A stretch of DNA of 64,000 bases, from assembly GCA_963555705.1 (NCBI GenBank), contig OY743181.1:29764513-29828512 (forward strand), written 5' to 3'. Made by a program: the position numbers and the translations under genes. Of this stretch, positions 42,748 to 52,859 are shown piece after piece. Each line of letters opens with the position of its first letter. Position 1 is the stretch's first letter. The stretch is from Ligustrum vulgare. Lineage: Eukaryota > Streptophyta > Magnoliopsida > Lamiales > Oleaceae. The notes beneath the pieces were generated by a model, which worked only from the letters and a program-made list of their open reading frames with translations, searched no databases and was not told the DNA's origin.

Positions 42748-43056
42748 CTACATGATGTACTCTCTTATTTTCCCATTACCTTTATACTTTATTGAAATCA
42801 AGATTTGCATAAACGTGCTTGTTTCAGCCTTATCGTTTTTCGCAAAACGTTTCTTAATTTCGGCAAGGAATTCATTGGCATCATTTACCTCCTTAGATAC
42901 TGTGCCACTAAAGGCTTCCGAAATTCCGCACTTAATGATCATGAAACTCACGTAATTTAAGCAATCCCACTTCTCAAAGTTCCTCATTTGATTAGATGAA
43001 CTTTCATCCGTAAGAGGAGCAGGTTGCTCAATCCTTAATACACGGTCTAGATCCAT
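42748..43056 (-). pseudogene. copia-3 gag fragment
   Basis: A 102-codon frame beginning MDLDRVLRIEQPAPLTDESS, then WDCLNYVSFMIIKCGISEAF and FAKNDKAETSTFMQILISIK. This pattern (dlaLr...P.pltd.S...........We..N..s) is that of copia gag in elements with long leaders. The C-terminal part and zinc knuckle are not found. The start may be further upstream because this gag usually begins before LDFDLALR-type sequence. Confidence 0.75.
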
Positions 43057-43310
43057 GCAGCCAACGAAAAGTTAATGTTCTTGTTTTGATCCTTGAAGTT
43101 TGTTCCATAAATACAGGGATTAAATTTAAGCTTGTAGATATACTACTAGCAGAATTTGAAACGGAATAGAGAACACTTAAACAAAATAGCTCACATAAAT
43201 ACCTTATTATGCAAATCATACTTTCAAATAATGGTAGGGCCCATCACAAGATACCTAGCACAACATCAATATTTAGTCTTTGGACAGAAATATTGACTTG
43301 TAAGTGGTAC

Positions 43311-43705
43311 TCTTGGTGTAGTAATCAAACACTGACAGTAAGACATGTCAACCAACAAACCTTTCTTTGGAACGATTTATTGATCACACGTAAAACCAAA
43401 TAACCGTCACATATTTATCACTACAAGTTCATGTGAAATTCGGGCCAAATATTGACCTTCCTTTGGGCCGATCAATATCCGCGTGAAATAACACACAAAC
43501 ACCTCATTTTTCCTTGGTGTAGTGATCAAACACTGGAAATAAGACATGTTAACCAATAAACCTTTCTTTGAACCGTTTTATTAGTCACACGTTAAACCAA
43601 ATAATTGCCACGTGTTTATCACCACAGGTGCATGTGAAATTCGAGCCAAATATTGACCTTCCTTTGGACCGATCAATATCCACAATGAATAACACACACA
43701 AATAC
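43311..43705. repeat. Two ~195-bp tandem copies in copia-3 leader
   Basis: 43311-43505 and 43513-43705 share tgtagta/gtgatcaaacactg, agacatgt-aaccaa-aaacctttctttg, then atgtgaaattcg-gccaaatattgaccttcctttgg-ccgatcaatatcc. About 85-90% identical by eye. Confidence 0.85.
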
Positions 43706-43879
43706 CCTCTAATATTCAAAGTTAATTAATATCCACAAGAGAGGTTGCTTTGGCAACATGTTGCTTCAACTAACTTACTTTCGAATATTATCTTTCAAAA
43801 GATTCCGATGTACCAAGATTTGAAACTGAAATCACTGATTTGCATCTATATTTGACTTTAGGATTTGAATTATAGAATT

Positions 43880-44480
43880 CAAAACTTCAGAATATAGCAA
43901 TCCTTAAGTTGAGAGAATCAATTGCAATATTCTTAAACTTTTGGTGGCCAATTATGAAAAATTTTATGTTTGAAGGACTTAAATTATAATTTTTCCAAAA
44001 CCTTATTGGCCAATTTAGAGAAATTCTAAACTTTAGGTCCCAATTTGAAAGAAAAACAAACTTTAGAGGGCCAAAATAGGAAATTTTCAATCTTTAAAGG
44101 TTGATTTTGAAAATTTTCAAACTTTATGAGCCAATTTAGAAAATTCCCAAACTTTAGAGACTTAATTTTAAAAAAAATCAAACTTTAAGGACCAATTTTG
44201 AAAATTTCCAAACTTTAGTGACTGAATTAGAAGATTTTCAAACTTTGGGGACTTAAAATGAGAATTTTCAAACTTTAGGGAGCCAAAATAGGGAATTATA
44301 AATCTTTAGGGACTGAATTACAAAATCCAAAACTTTAACAGGCCCAACTTAATTAATTTATAACTTTGGGGCTGATTTCATAAAATTCATAACTTTAAGG
44401 GCCAACTTAAATTATTTTGTAACTTTTGGATTGAAGCTTTATTTCAAAACAATCAGAGAGGACTAATGTTGCAATTAACC
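43880..44480. repeat. Degenerate ~33-bp tandem array in copia-3 leader
   Basis: About fifteen diverged units of the form aaatttt-caaactttagggac-caattttg. The same phrase (caaactttagggaccaa) is found in the Tekay-2 LTRs and, loosely, in the solo LTR at 21969-23524. Confidence 0.85.
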
Positions 44481-45264
44481 ATAATTATCTAAAATTGCAA
44501 AACAGTCCTCGAAGACTTCTAATTCCCAACGCAAGTCCCTGCTCCCAAAAACCTGTTTTTTCGCAACAGCTAGGGTTTCAACCCTAGCCTGCCGCCTCCT
44601 CCAAAACCGGCAGAGGCGCAGCCCCCACGAACCGGAGAACACGATTGCCCGCTGACGCCGCGTATGCAGTCTCCTCCGTCGCTGGTCACCTCAGTGTCGC
44701 GCACAGCAATGGCAGCCTGCGTGCGGCTGTTGTACCACGGGCAACACCTCTCGATCCGCACAGATTACACATCGCAAACCAGATTCAAAAATCCATACAA
44801 TATACACACAGGAATCCGATTTCAAACATACCCGAAAAATTGAATCCACAAAACCACATTCCACCTGAAAATTCATACATAATATACATACAGCTTCACA
44901 GTCGAAAATGTCAGTAGAGTTTTAATAGTCCATACCCAAATCATATTCGAAAACCATACCCAAATTCCCGAATTTCAATATTTCGAGAACGTGAAATCCC
45001 AAACCGTGAAATCCCAAATACATAACCCAAGTTAATCCATATTCTTATCCACCACCCAACCTCAAAAGCCGAATGAACCCAAAATCAGATTTCTCATATA
45101 TATATATATATATATACACACACAGAGAGAAAAAATTTGATTTGGTTGAAACCCAAACTCATATATCCCAAAAATCACGTATTGAGGCAGTAGACATTTT
45201 TCAGATTTTCTAAATCGAAATTCGTATTATGAAACACGGATCTGATAATTCAACTTGATGATTG
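44481..45264 (-). other. copia-3 leader, primer-proximal part
   Basis: GC-rich block at 44570-44760 between AT-rich DNA, a (ta)n/(ca)n microsatellite at 45098-45124, and no open frame with known motifs. It lies between primer site and gag and is expected to be untranslated. Confidence 0.6.
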
Positions 45265-45276
45265 GCTCTGATACTA
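45265..45276 (-). promoter_or_regulatory. copia-3 primer-binding site (one mismatch)
   Basis: Plus strand gctctgatacta, one base different from the complement of the initiator tRNA-Met end, two bases before the right LTR start at 45279. Confidence 0.85.
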
Positions 45277-45278
45277 CT

Positions 45279-45587
45279 TGTTAGTTAATTTATTTCACAG
45301 ATAAATTATTTATCCAGGATCCAAAATCATCATGCTGAATTATCAAGAATTAAATAACTGAAGCGGAAGCGTACCTTAATCAAACGTGATTCACGATAAA
45401 CGATTCGGCGGTCGGATCTTCCAAATCAATACGTAATCCTAATTTTCTCTCTGATGATGGGATGTCAGACAGAATGAACAGTACGTAGGATTCAGGGACC
45501 ATAACCGACTTTATATACTGAATTGCCAGTTAACCTAATCCGGCCCATCGTGAATTAGGTAATGGTCTGGTATCTACACATAAAAGA
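45279..45587 (-). repeat. copia-3 5' LTR, first segment
   Basis: Matches 39607 to about 39912 of the 3' LTR. TRG-2 interrupts it after acataaaag. The rest, cccatacatttaatt...ccttaca, is at 49767-49917 (first bases aaag are the target duplication). Confidence 0.94.
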
Positions 45588-45816
45588 TGATGTGATCCGG
45601 AAAAGAAGCTAACAATGTTATGATTCGGGACGAATCATCTTAAAGGAAGAGGGGATGATGTGATCCGGAAAAGGCGTCAAAAATGAGAAATCAAGATACG
45701 GGCAATTCAACAATATTCTACATGGGAAAATGAACAAGTTTCATGTTGGGCTCGAGTCGAGATTCAAATCAGATCAATTAATGTCAAATGATCAGAAAAT
45801 TGGGCAGAAACAGACT

Positions 45817-46027
45817 CACGGCCGTAACACCCATTTTTACGGCCGTAAAATCAATATGGCAAATTTGGACAGAAAGGCCTTTACGGCCGTAAACATATCA
45901 TCTCACGGCCTTAAATGAAGAAGAAGACTTACGGCCGTAATCAAAATTCTCACGGCCGTAACAAACTAAACCACATTTTGATCCGAGAGGCTATTACGGC
46001 CGTAAAGACAATTGTTACGGCCGTAAT
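45817..46027. repeat. Eight spaced ACGGCCGT palindromes, TRG-2 5' LTR
   Basis: Motif starts are at 45817, 45838, 45882, 45904, 45930, 45951, 45995 and 46016, with steps of 21, 44, 22, 26, 21, 44 and 21 bp. Several are perfect 12-bp palindromes TTACGGCCGTAA; the one at 45904 has a G-to-T change. The 3' LTR copy is at 49031-49241. Confidence 0.96.
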
Positions 46028-46300
46028 TCAAGTAACGCGTTTTTGGGCCTTGTTTTGCGGCTAGGGTTTAGTTGGTTATTTTTGGTTTTAATTATTTTTG
46101 ATAATTTTGGTTATTTTGGTATTTTAGTTATTTTAGGTATTTTAGCCTAATTAGAATTCTATTCAGAGTCAGTTAGCGATTAGGTTTTATTTTGCCTATT
46201 TATATGCTTTTCCATTCAATGTAAAAACAGAATATTTTGATGAATAAAAATTATATTGAGTGTTTTCTCAACATTGTTCTGGAATTGAACAAACTTCGAA

Positions 46301-46378
46301 CTTATCAAATATTGTGAGATATTTGTGGTGTTCAACAAATCGAACTTATCAAAGGCGTGGGCATCCTTTGTGGCGTTC
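46301..46378 (+). repeat. TRG-2 covarying hairpin repeats
   Basis: Two units with flanks cttatcaa and ttgtgg[t/c]gttc. Unit 46301-46333 has arms CAAATAT/ATATTTG; unit 46345-46378 has arms CAAAGG/CCTTTG. Same flanks as the three TRG-1 units. Repeated at 49515-49592 in the other LTR. Confidence 0.9.
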
Positions 46379-46554
46379 AAACCATTACGGTTCTTGTTTC
46401 CGCATCGTAACAGGTCTTGGGTTTAATATACCCATGGTTCTTACGTCGTGAGGCTCGGGTTGTAGTGTTATCGTCCGTTCCAACCTAGATTCAGAACTTT
46501 CCAAGCGTTATTCCGCAAGCTACGACGAGGATCCCCTCCCGGGTTCTCATCATA

Positions 46555-46566
46555 TGGTATCAGAGC
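46555..46566 (+). promoter_or_regulatory. TRG-2 primer-binding site
   Basis: TGGTATCAGAGC two bases after the 5' LTR. Complementary to initiator tRNA-Met. Confidence 0.96.
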
Positions 46567-47229
46567 TGGACTCTGGATTCAGGTTCTTGTGTTTTTCTAT
46601 CCAGTTTGATTTTTATGTTTATCATCGAGTCCCATAAAAATCATCAATATCCTATTTTTGTTGTTTAAGTCTTTGTTTTCAATTTTTCTTGTTCTTCTTG
46701 CCAGTAAATTTTTTTCCAGTTTGATCCATAAGAGTCGTCCTAAAAAAATCAAAAATGTTTTTCTTATTCGATTGTTTTCCAAATCCTGTCCCGTTTGTTT
46801 TGTTGCGTTCGTGTCGAAATTTCGGATTTTATTAAAAAAAAAAAATTTTATTTTTTTTATTTTTATTAATTCCGAAAATTCATCATAATTCAAAAAAAAA
46901 AAAAAAAAAAAAAAAGTCACTCCGAAATTCAAGAACCACTTTCTTGAATTTCCTTAAATTCTTGATAATTCCTTGCCTTGCAAGTCAAATTAAAATTCTT
47001 GATATTCCTTCCTTTCTAGTCAAAATTCAAGAACCACTTTCTTGAATTTCTATAATGTTCTTGATATTCTTTCTTTTGAGTCAAATTCAAGAACCACTTT
47101 CTTGAATTTCTTTAAAATTCTTGATATTGTTTTCCTTTTCGAGTCAACATTAAATTCCTTCTTGATATTTGTCAATATCTAGATCCTCTTATTTTGAATC
47201 TCTCAAATTTTTGAAAGCTACATAAAGGG
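46567..47229 (+). other. TRG-2 leader
   Basis: 663 bp between the primer site and the ORF, T-rich with A-runs (46835-46850 and 46893-46914) and three copies of a strong hairpin at 46925-47109. No gag reading frame is present where TRG-1 has one. Confidence 0.7.
46925..47109 (+). repeat. Three identical leader hairpins
   Basis: A 27-bp sequence with arms AATTCAAGAA and TTCTTGAATT around a CCACT loop is found without change at 46925-46951, 47023-47049 and 47083-47109, each followed by a t-rich ttaaaattcttgatatt phrase. Position between primer site and ORF is where dimerisation or packaging signals lie in retroelements. Confidence 0.93.
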
Positions 47230-48564
47230 ATGAATTATGAGTTCGATCCTACCTTCCAGACTAGGTGTCATGTGGGCAGTAAAGTGTGCAATATTATTAT
47301 TGATAAGGAGTATTATTGCGATCTGGCTAGTACCACCATGGTTGAGGAGTTGGGCTTACCTTTACTACCACATCCCAATCCTTATAGGCTGACGTGGTTA
47401 AAGGAGTGTGGGCAGGTAAATGTAACCCATGGGGTTATTGTGAAATTGGCACTTGGAAGATATAGCGATGAATTTTGGTGTGATGTGGTGCCTCTAGAAT
47501 CTTGTGACATCTTGTTGAGTAGATCGTGGAAGTGTAAGAGGAAAGCAGTCTACGATAAGCATAGGAATATATATAAATTTGTTAAGGATGGGAAAAGTAT
47601 TAAGCTTATGCCATTAACCCCGGAAGAAATACTTGAAGAGAAAGTATTGCGAGAAAGGAGAGATGAGCAAAGAAAATTCGGAGATGATAAATGGAGTATG
47701 AAGGATGAATTCATGGAGATGGCCAAGGAATTAATACAGTTAAATAAAGAGATGAAGGAACGAGAGGCTAGGAAAAAGTTAGCCGAGTTGCAAGAGAGAG
47801 AAAGGGGAAGAGAGGAAGTAGTTAAATTACAAGAAAAACCTTTAGAAATGATTGTTGAGAAGAAGGAGGAAGACTTGAGGAAAGAGTTAGAAGATAAAAA
47901 TTTGTGTAGTGTGGAGGTGGTGTCTAATCATATCAATAAAATTATTTATGAGGAGGTGCATGAGCAAAAGCATGAGAAATTAGGAGAGGTGGTAGAATCC
48001 ATAAATTTAGGAGTGGAGGTTGAGTGTGCGAAAAAAGAATTAGAAGTAGTTGAAGAGACCCCGAATTTTGTGGTAGGAGATGAAAAGGTGGAGTTAGGTG
48101 ATCAAACTCCAATATTTGATGAGGAAAAATTGGAAGTTGGGGATGAAGAATTAGAAGAGGTGGTAGAGTCCAAAAATTTGGAAGAGGAGGTTGTGCGTGA
48201 GAACGTGGAGCTAGAAGAATTGGTTGAGTTTGGGAGTAAAAAGATAGAAGAGGTTGAGCAAGAAATTGCAAAGAAGGAAGGAGGTGAAGAGCGGAATTTT
48301 GTTGTTGGGAAAAATGAATCGAAAATAATTCATCATGAATACAAGGATCCATACCTTGTGCATGGAGACGCTAACATTTCCCTCCCCATTTTTGTTAAAT
48401 CTTTCTTGCAGGTTTATTGTCCATGGAAGTTTGATTTGCATCAACCTTGGTCAATTCCCCTCGTGTTTCAATACCTTCTTGTCTACAAATTGGAGGAGCA
48501 TCATTTATTGTATACATGTCAGGTAATCGACAATTTTCCGTTTGATCCAGGAGGTACAGTTTGA
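47230..48564 (+). CDS. TRG-2 protease-like protein with coiled-coil tail (444 aa)
   Basis: Residues about 5-130 align with the gypsy retropepsin of TRG-1 and relatives: TRCHVGSKVCNIIIDKEYYC, LASTTMVEELGLPLLPHPNP, YRLTWLKECGQVNV, YSDEFWCDVVPLE, CDILLSRSWKCKRKAVYDKH. The catalytic DGGS has become DKEY and the later LLGRPW is LLSRSW, so activity is very unlikely. Residues about 140-370 are a highly charged Glu/Lys-rich coiled-coil, and the last 60 (MHGDANISLPIFVKSFL-like, ending FPFDPGGTV) are typical of the region after protease. The start at 47230 (MNYEFDPTFQTR) is the first ATG after the leader. Intact for 444 codons in an otherwise aging element. Gag is absent. Confidence 0.88.
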   Translation: MNYEFDPTFQTRCHVGSKVCNIIIDKEYYCDLASTTMVEELGLPLLPHPNPYRLTWLKECGQVNVTHGVIVKLALGRYSDEFWCDVVPLESCDILLSRSWKCKRKAVYDKHRNIYKFVKDGKSIKLMPLTPEEILEEKVLRERRDEQRKFGDDKWSMKDEFMEMAKELIQLNKEMKEREARKKLAELQERERGREEVVKLQEKPLEMIVEKKEEDLRKELEDKNLCSVEVVSNHINKIIYEEVHEQKHEKLGEVVESINLGVEVECAKKELEVVEETPNFVVGDEKVELGDQTPIFDEEKLEVGDEELEEVVESKNLEEEVVRENVELEELVEFGSKKIEEVEQEIAKKEGGEERNFVVGKNESKIIHHEYKDPYLVHGDANISLPIFVKSFLQVYCPWKFDLHQPWSIPLVFQYLLVYKLEEHHLLYTCQVIDNFPFDPGGTV

Positions 48565-48582
48565 TTTTTCAAGAACAACACC

Positions 48583-48617
48583 ATGATTCGAGATGAATCA
48601 TCCTAAAGAAGGAGGGA
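48583..48617 (+). repeat. TRG-2 diverged hairpin-PPT copy
   Basis: atgattcgagatgaatcat followed by cctaaagaaggaggga and then attgtacg. It resembles the active hairpin-PPT unit 183 bp downstream but has no LTR start after it. Confidence 0.8.
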
Positions 48618-48765
48618 ATTGTACGAATCAGGGTGCGCTTGACGGGAAAATCTATAATTCAAGCCAAAACCAGAAGTCAAGCAGGTTCGGAGAACATCAG
48701 ATCAAACATTGCTTGTACGAAGAAGGTTCGAGGCTAAACCAAGTGAGCAAGCCAAGAACAATTTT

Positions 48766-48869
48766 ATGATTCGGGACGAATCATCTTAAAGGAAGAGGGG
48801 ATGATGTGATCCGGAAAAGAAGCTAACAATGTTATGATTCGGGACGAATCATCGTAAAGGAAGAGGGGA
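48766..48869 (+). promoter_or_regulatory. TRG-2 duplicated hairpin and polypurine tract
   Basis: Two units 68 bp apart: hairpin atgattcgggacgaatcat at 48766-48784 and 48834-48852, tract aaaggaagagggga at 48788-48801 and 48856-48869, each followed by tgatgtgatccgg. The first tract defines the present LTR start (48802); the second now lies inside the LTR and appears in the 5' LTR too. Confidence 0.92.
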
Positions 48870-49766
48870 TGATGTGATCCGGAAAAGGCGTCAAAAATGA
48901 GAAATCAAGATACGGGCAATTCAACAATATTCTACGTGGGAAAATGAACAAGTTTCATGTTGGGCTCGAGTCGAGATTCAAATCAGATCAATTAATGTCA
49001 AAGGATCAGAAAATTGGGCAGAAACAGACTCACGGTCGTAACACCCATTTTTACGGCCGTAAAATCAATATGGCAAATTTGGACAGAAAGGCCTTTACGG
49101 CCGTAAACATATCATCTCACAGCCGTAAATGAAGAAGAAGACTTACGGCCGTAATCAAAATTCTCACGGCCGTAACAAACTAAACCACATTTTGATCCGA
49201 GAGGCTATTACGGCCGTAAAGACAATTGTTACGGCCGTAATTCAAGTAACGCGTTTTTGGGCCTTGTTTTGCGGCTAGGGTTTAGTTGGTTATTTTTTGT
49301 TTTAATTATTTTTGATAATTTTGGTTATTTTGGTATTTTAGTTATTTTAGGTATTTTAGCCTAATTAGAATTCTATTCAGAGTCAGTTAGCGATTAGGTT
49401 TTATTTTGCCTATTTATATGCTTTTCCATTCAATGTAAAAACAGAATATTTTGATGAATAAAAATTATATTGAGTGTTTTCTCAACATTGTTCTGGAATT
49501 TAACAAACTTCGAACTTATCAAATATTGTGAGATATTTGTGGTGTTCAACAAATCGAACTTATCAAAGGCGTGGGCATCCTTTGTGGCGTTCAAACCATT
49601 ACGGTTCTTGTTTCCGCATCGTAACGGGTCTTGGGTTTAATATACCCATGGTTCTTACATCGTGAGGCTCGGGTTGTAGTGTTATCGTCCGTTCCAACCT
49701 GGATTCGGAACTTTCCAAGCGTTATTCCGCGAGCTACGACGAGGACCCCCTCCCGGGTTCTCATCA
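48802..49766 (+). repeat. TRG-2 3' LTR
   Basis: 965 bp, the counterpart of 45588-46552. About 14 substitutions by eye, roughly 1.5 percent, so older than TRG-1. It contains the second palindrome array (49031-49241) and hairpin repeats (49515-49592). Confidence 0.94.
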
Positions 49767-49917
49767 AAAGCCCATACATTTAATTAGATGCATTAAAGCC
49801 CGATATATATAAAATCCTTATTAGATCACTTTAAATGGGCTTGACCAAATTTGATAGCCTTTTATTCAATACACAATAATTCACATATAAGCTCACAGAT
49901 TGATTAAAATCCTTACA

Positions 49918-50258
49918 CAAGTGTCATATATTCAACTCATTGGAAAATCTATTTCCACATTCCAATTTCAACGTTCAATCGCAAGATGATTTTCGATGAC
50001 GATGTTATCGAAGTTGGCCCTACAATAAGGCTTGGTCCAATTTCTATTTACTCGATTGCGTGGTGGAATGATCTCCATGAGGTTTCAAGGCTTCTAAATG
50101 ATACTGTAAACATGTTCGTCCATCAAATATTTATTGTGGCAGCACTTCACATGCATGGCTTTATAATAACGCACAAGAGTTAACATGTTAGGCATCACAA
50201 GCATTTTGTCCATAATGCAGCACATTAACGAAGTATTCTAGTTTCTGTGAATGCTATT
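49918..50258. other. Short unassigned spacer between copia-3 and Tekay-2
   Basis: 341 bp. One 65-codon frame (49986-50183) without recognisable motif. It begins with the caagt duplication of copia-3 and ends at the Tekay-2 left LTR (preceded by ctatt, its possible target duplication). Confidence 0.5.
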
Positions 50259-52842
50259 TGTAACGCCCCGAGTTCCGAGGAGCACGGGAACGTCACTTTT
50301 CAAAATTCTTGAATAAACTTTGTTGCGGAAAATGACTAAATATTAAATATCGCATTTATTGAATAAAAGTTTAGCTATAATTCAATAATTCAGATGAAAT
50401 AAGTAAATTCGTACAAATTTATAAGAATTGAAAATTCTTGATAAAATGAAATAATTATTTCAAAGTTCACGACTTTAAAAAAATATCAATTTGTAATTTA
50501 CCGTCATTGCCCATCACTCGCCACCGTCTCCAAAATCTGCAAAATTGTTTAAAATAACGGGTTGAGCATTTCAAAATGAAATACTCAGTAGACTCATCGC
50601 CAATAATTAATTTACAAGATAATTGGACAAGTAATTATGCAAATAATGTAGTGACATTCTTTTCTTATTCATAGGCATCACATAGTGAACGCAATGAACC
50701 ATTCTTTTCTTGTATCATGCTAGCGGATAAGTTATGCCCGACATAACATAAATTCTTTATCTCAAAAGAGATATTCTTTTCTCATGCAATTAAGGATAAA
50801 ATCACACAAATCGACATAACACATGCAATTATAATATAAATCAATTAGTGGGGGCGAGTCTACCTTAAATCTGACGAGTGCAAAGTTGAGCAGGAAACGA
50901 CTTAAATCCTTTAAATCTCCGTACGCCTTGTCTAGCCCATAAGTTGCATTAGTCTTTTGAAATTTATAGTTTAAAATGATAATTTAAAATTTGAGAACTG
51001 AAACTGATGTTTTTGAAAGTTGAGGGACTAAAATGAATACTTTGAAAGTTGAGGGACTAAAATGAATACTTATCAAACTTGAGGGACTAAAATGAATACT
51101 TATCAAACTTGAGGGACTAAAATGTAAATTTTCAAAAGTTGGGTCGGAACTCAAAACGAGTATTAAATTGTGGAGATTGAGATAAGAAATTTTAAAAATA
51201 AAGGGTTTATTAAAATCATTTAGAACTTAAAGCTGAAATGATAAGTTTAAAGCTAAAAGGACTAATTTAAATCATTTACTAACTTGAGGACTAATTTGTA
51301 ATTTTAGAAAAACATTTAAATAAAACATATCTTTCTCTCCTTCGATTCAGAGTCAGAGAGAGAAAAAGAGAGACGGTGCGGAGATTTTGAAAAATCTGTG
51401 AGGCATTACCGACGTCAATCCGCCGGCGATTACAAGGCGGTATCACCGCCGTCGTGTGGCGGTGACCAAAAGGAAAAGATGGTAGCAACACGACGAAGTT
51501 TGGTGCTATTTTGGTTGCTAAACCGAGGCAAAAAACGAGGCTTAGGATTTAGCGATTTTGGGATTTTCTCCAGAAAAGGGTCAACGGTAGAGGTATGTTC
51601 CGGCTTCTTCTATTTCTGGGGTTTGATTTTGATTTTGGATGATTGATTGAAATTTGGAGTTGGGCAGGGGTGGTTTCTGTGGTGCTTTGCAGTGGTTTGG
51701 TTGGTGTGGTGGTGGTGCTCAATTGTGATGATGGTGGTGATGTTCATGATTTGATTTGGCGTTGAATGTGGCAGCTTAGTAGATTGGTTGGTGGGTTGGC
51801 CGTAACAGTGGGAGAAGGTGGTGGTGGCTGCTTGGTTTTTTGGCGATGAAGGTGGAGGTGGCGGTCGGTGATGATGATATAGGCGGTACTGCAGGTGGTT
51901 GGGTGGTGGCTCTGTGGCTCGATGGTGGTTCACGGTCAGTAGGTTGTGGCTGGATAAATGGAGGTTCGGCTTAGATGTGCGTGGGGTTGGACAGCGGCTC
52001 GATGGTGATGATGTTGAGGAGGTGGTGATATGGTCGATGTTCAGTTTGGGCGATGGAGGTGGCGGTTTGACAGTGTGGGGATGGTGTTCGGGTTTGGTGG
52101 TTGAACTGGAAGTGCAGAGTGGGAAATGAATACCTCGTTCAAGTTCTGAATATGTCTGTATGTGTGAATGAAGCTGGGGAAGGGGATTATATCTTGTGTG
52201 TTGTCTTATGATCTTGGCAAAATATGAATTGGGAGAGATTGAAGGGATTTACATGGGGGCAATGGAAAATTGAGGGGAAAGAATTTTGGAATTGAAGAGT
52301 GATTAGAGATGCTGACCAGTTAGAGGAAATGAACATTTGAATGAATTTTTGGCTATGAATGATAAGGAGAAATCGTGGAGTGATGATGGGGAAGACCAAG
52401 TGTGAAATTGGGAGGATTCTTGGCTGGTAATTGGCTCAATTTTTTGGTAAGTTATGACTGGTTTTGGTATAGGCCAGAATTGTGTGTATATGTAAGGGGA
52501 TTGAGGGTGATCATAGGAAATAATTGTGCTGTATATGCAAATGGAAGTTGGGGAGGAACTTTGGGATTTAAATTTGAAATGGAACATGAATTGAGGATTT
52601 AAAGCATTTTAGACTTAAAAATAATTTGAATCCCATAAATTGAAATCTGGACTTGAGAATAAATAATGAAAATGATTCACTTTAATGGAGCTGGAATTTG
52701 ATTAAGATAAATTTAAAATATAATTTTTACTTCGTTGGCTAGACGAACACGTGTTTTAAAATAAATGGACAAAGTCGTAGCGACACATTTTTTTTTTATA
52801 TAAATAATCTTTATAAGTCGTGAAAATTTCTCGGTCGCTACA
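50259..52842 (-). repeat. Tekay-2 3' LTR
   Basis: Plus strand tgtaacgccccgag...tcggtcgctaca, 2584 bp. It includes a tandem array of ~33-bp gagggactaaaatgaatact units (about 50990-51130), and a GC/GT-rich region (51360-52130) whose long frames are compositional artefacts. Confidence 0.93.
50990..51130. repeat. LTR array of gagggactaaaatg units
   Basis: Four to five units of [tttgaaag/tatcaaac]ttgagggactaaaatgaatact. The other LTR (57245-57345) has one unit fewer, so the array has changed copy number since insertion. Confidence 0.9.
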
Positions 52843-52859
52843 ATCCTATCACCTTAAAA

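Larger units (their letters stand above)
45588..46552 (+). repeat. TRG-2 5' LTR
   Basis: 965 bp, tgatgtgatccgg...ggttctcatca. It contains an internal copy of the hairpin and polypurine tract (45620-45655) followed by a second LTR-start sequence at 45656. Then come the palindrome array, TATA box (about 46197-46207, tatttatatgc), AATAAA (46243) and two hairpin repeats. Confidence 0.94.
45588..49766 (+). mobile_element. TRG-2: non-autonomous LTR element with protease-like ORF
   Basis: A plus-strand element in the copia-3 LTR, with two 965-bp LTRs (45588-46552 and 48802-49766) of equal length differing at about 14 positions, primer site, leader with hairpin repeats, a single 444-codon frame and a polypurine tract. 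Flanks aaaga and aaagc share four of five bases, a slightly changed target duplication. No gag core, RT, RNase H or integrase. LTR ends, palindrome spacing, hairpin repeats and PPT hairpin match TRG-1, so the two are related families. Confidence 0.93.
39607..49917 (-). mobile_element. copia-3: decayed Ty1/copia element with nested TRG-2
   Basis: A minus-strand element with perfect 5-bp duplication caagt at 39602-39606 and 49918-49922. The left (3') LTR is 39607-40061; the right (5') LTR is 45279-45587 plus 49767-49917, interrupted by TRG-2. The reversed polypurine tract atctcccacttgggc follows the left LTR and a degenerate primer site precedes the right one. Coding remnants are badly broken: RNase H/RT C-terminus, RT N-terminus and gag. 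The leader between primer site and gag is unusually long (over 2 kb) and repeat-rich. Confidence 0.94.

Noticed and set aside
45093..45124. (TA)n/(CA)n run as a regulatory site
   Set aside because: Simple microsatellite in a decayed leader; a similar (AT)n occurs at 15508-15528 with no conserved neighbours.
51610..52129. His/Pro-rich and Gly/Val/Trp-rich frames on opposite strands
   Set aside because: GGT/GGTGG-rich LTR DNA of Tekay-2; no motif and no codon preference.
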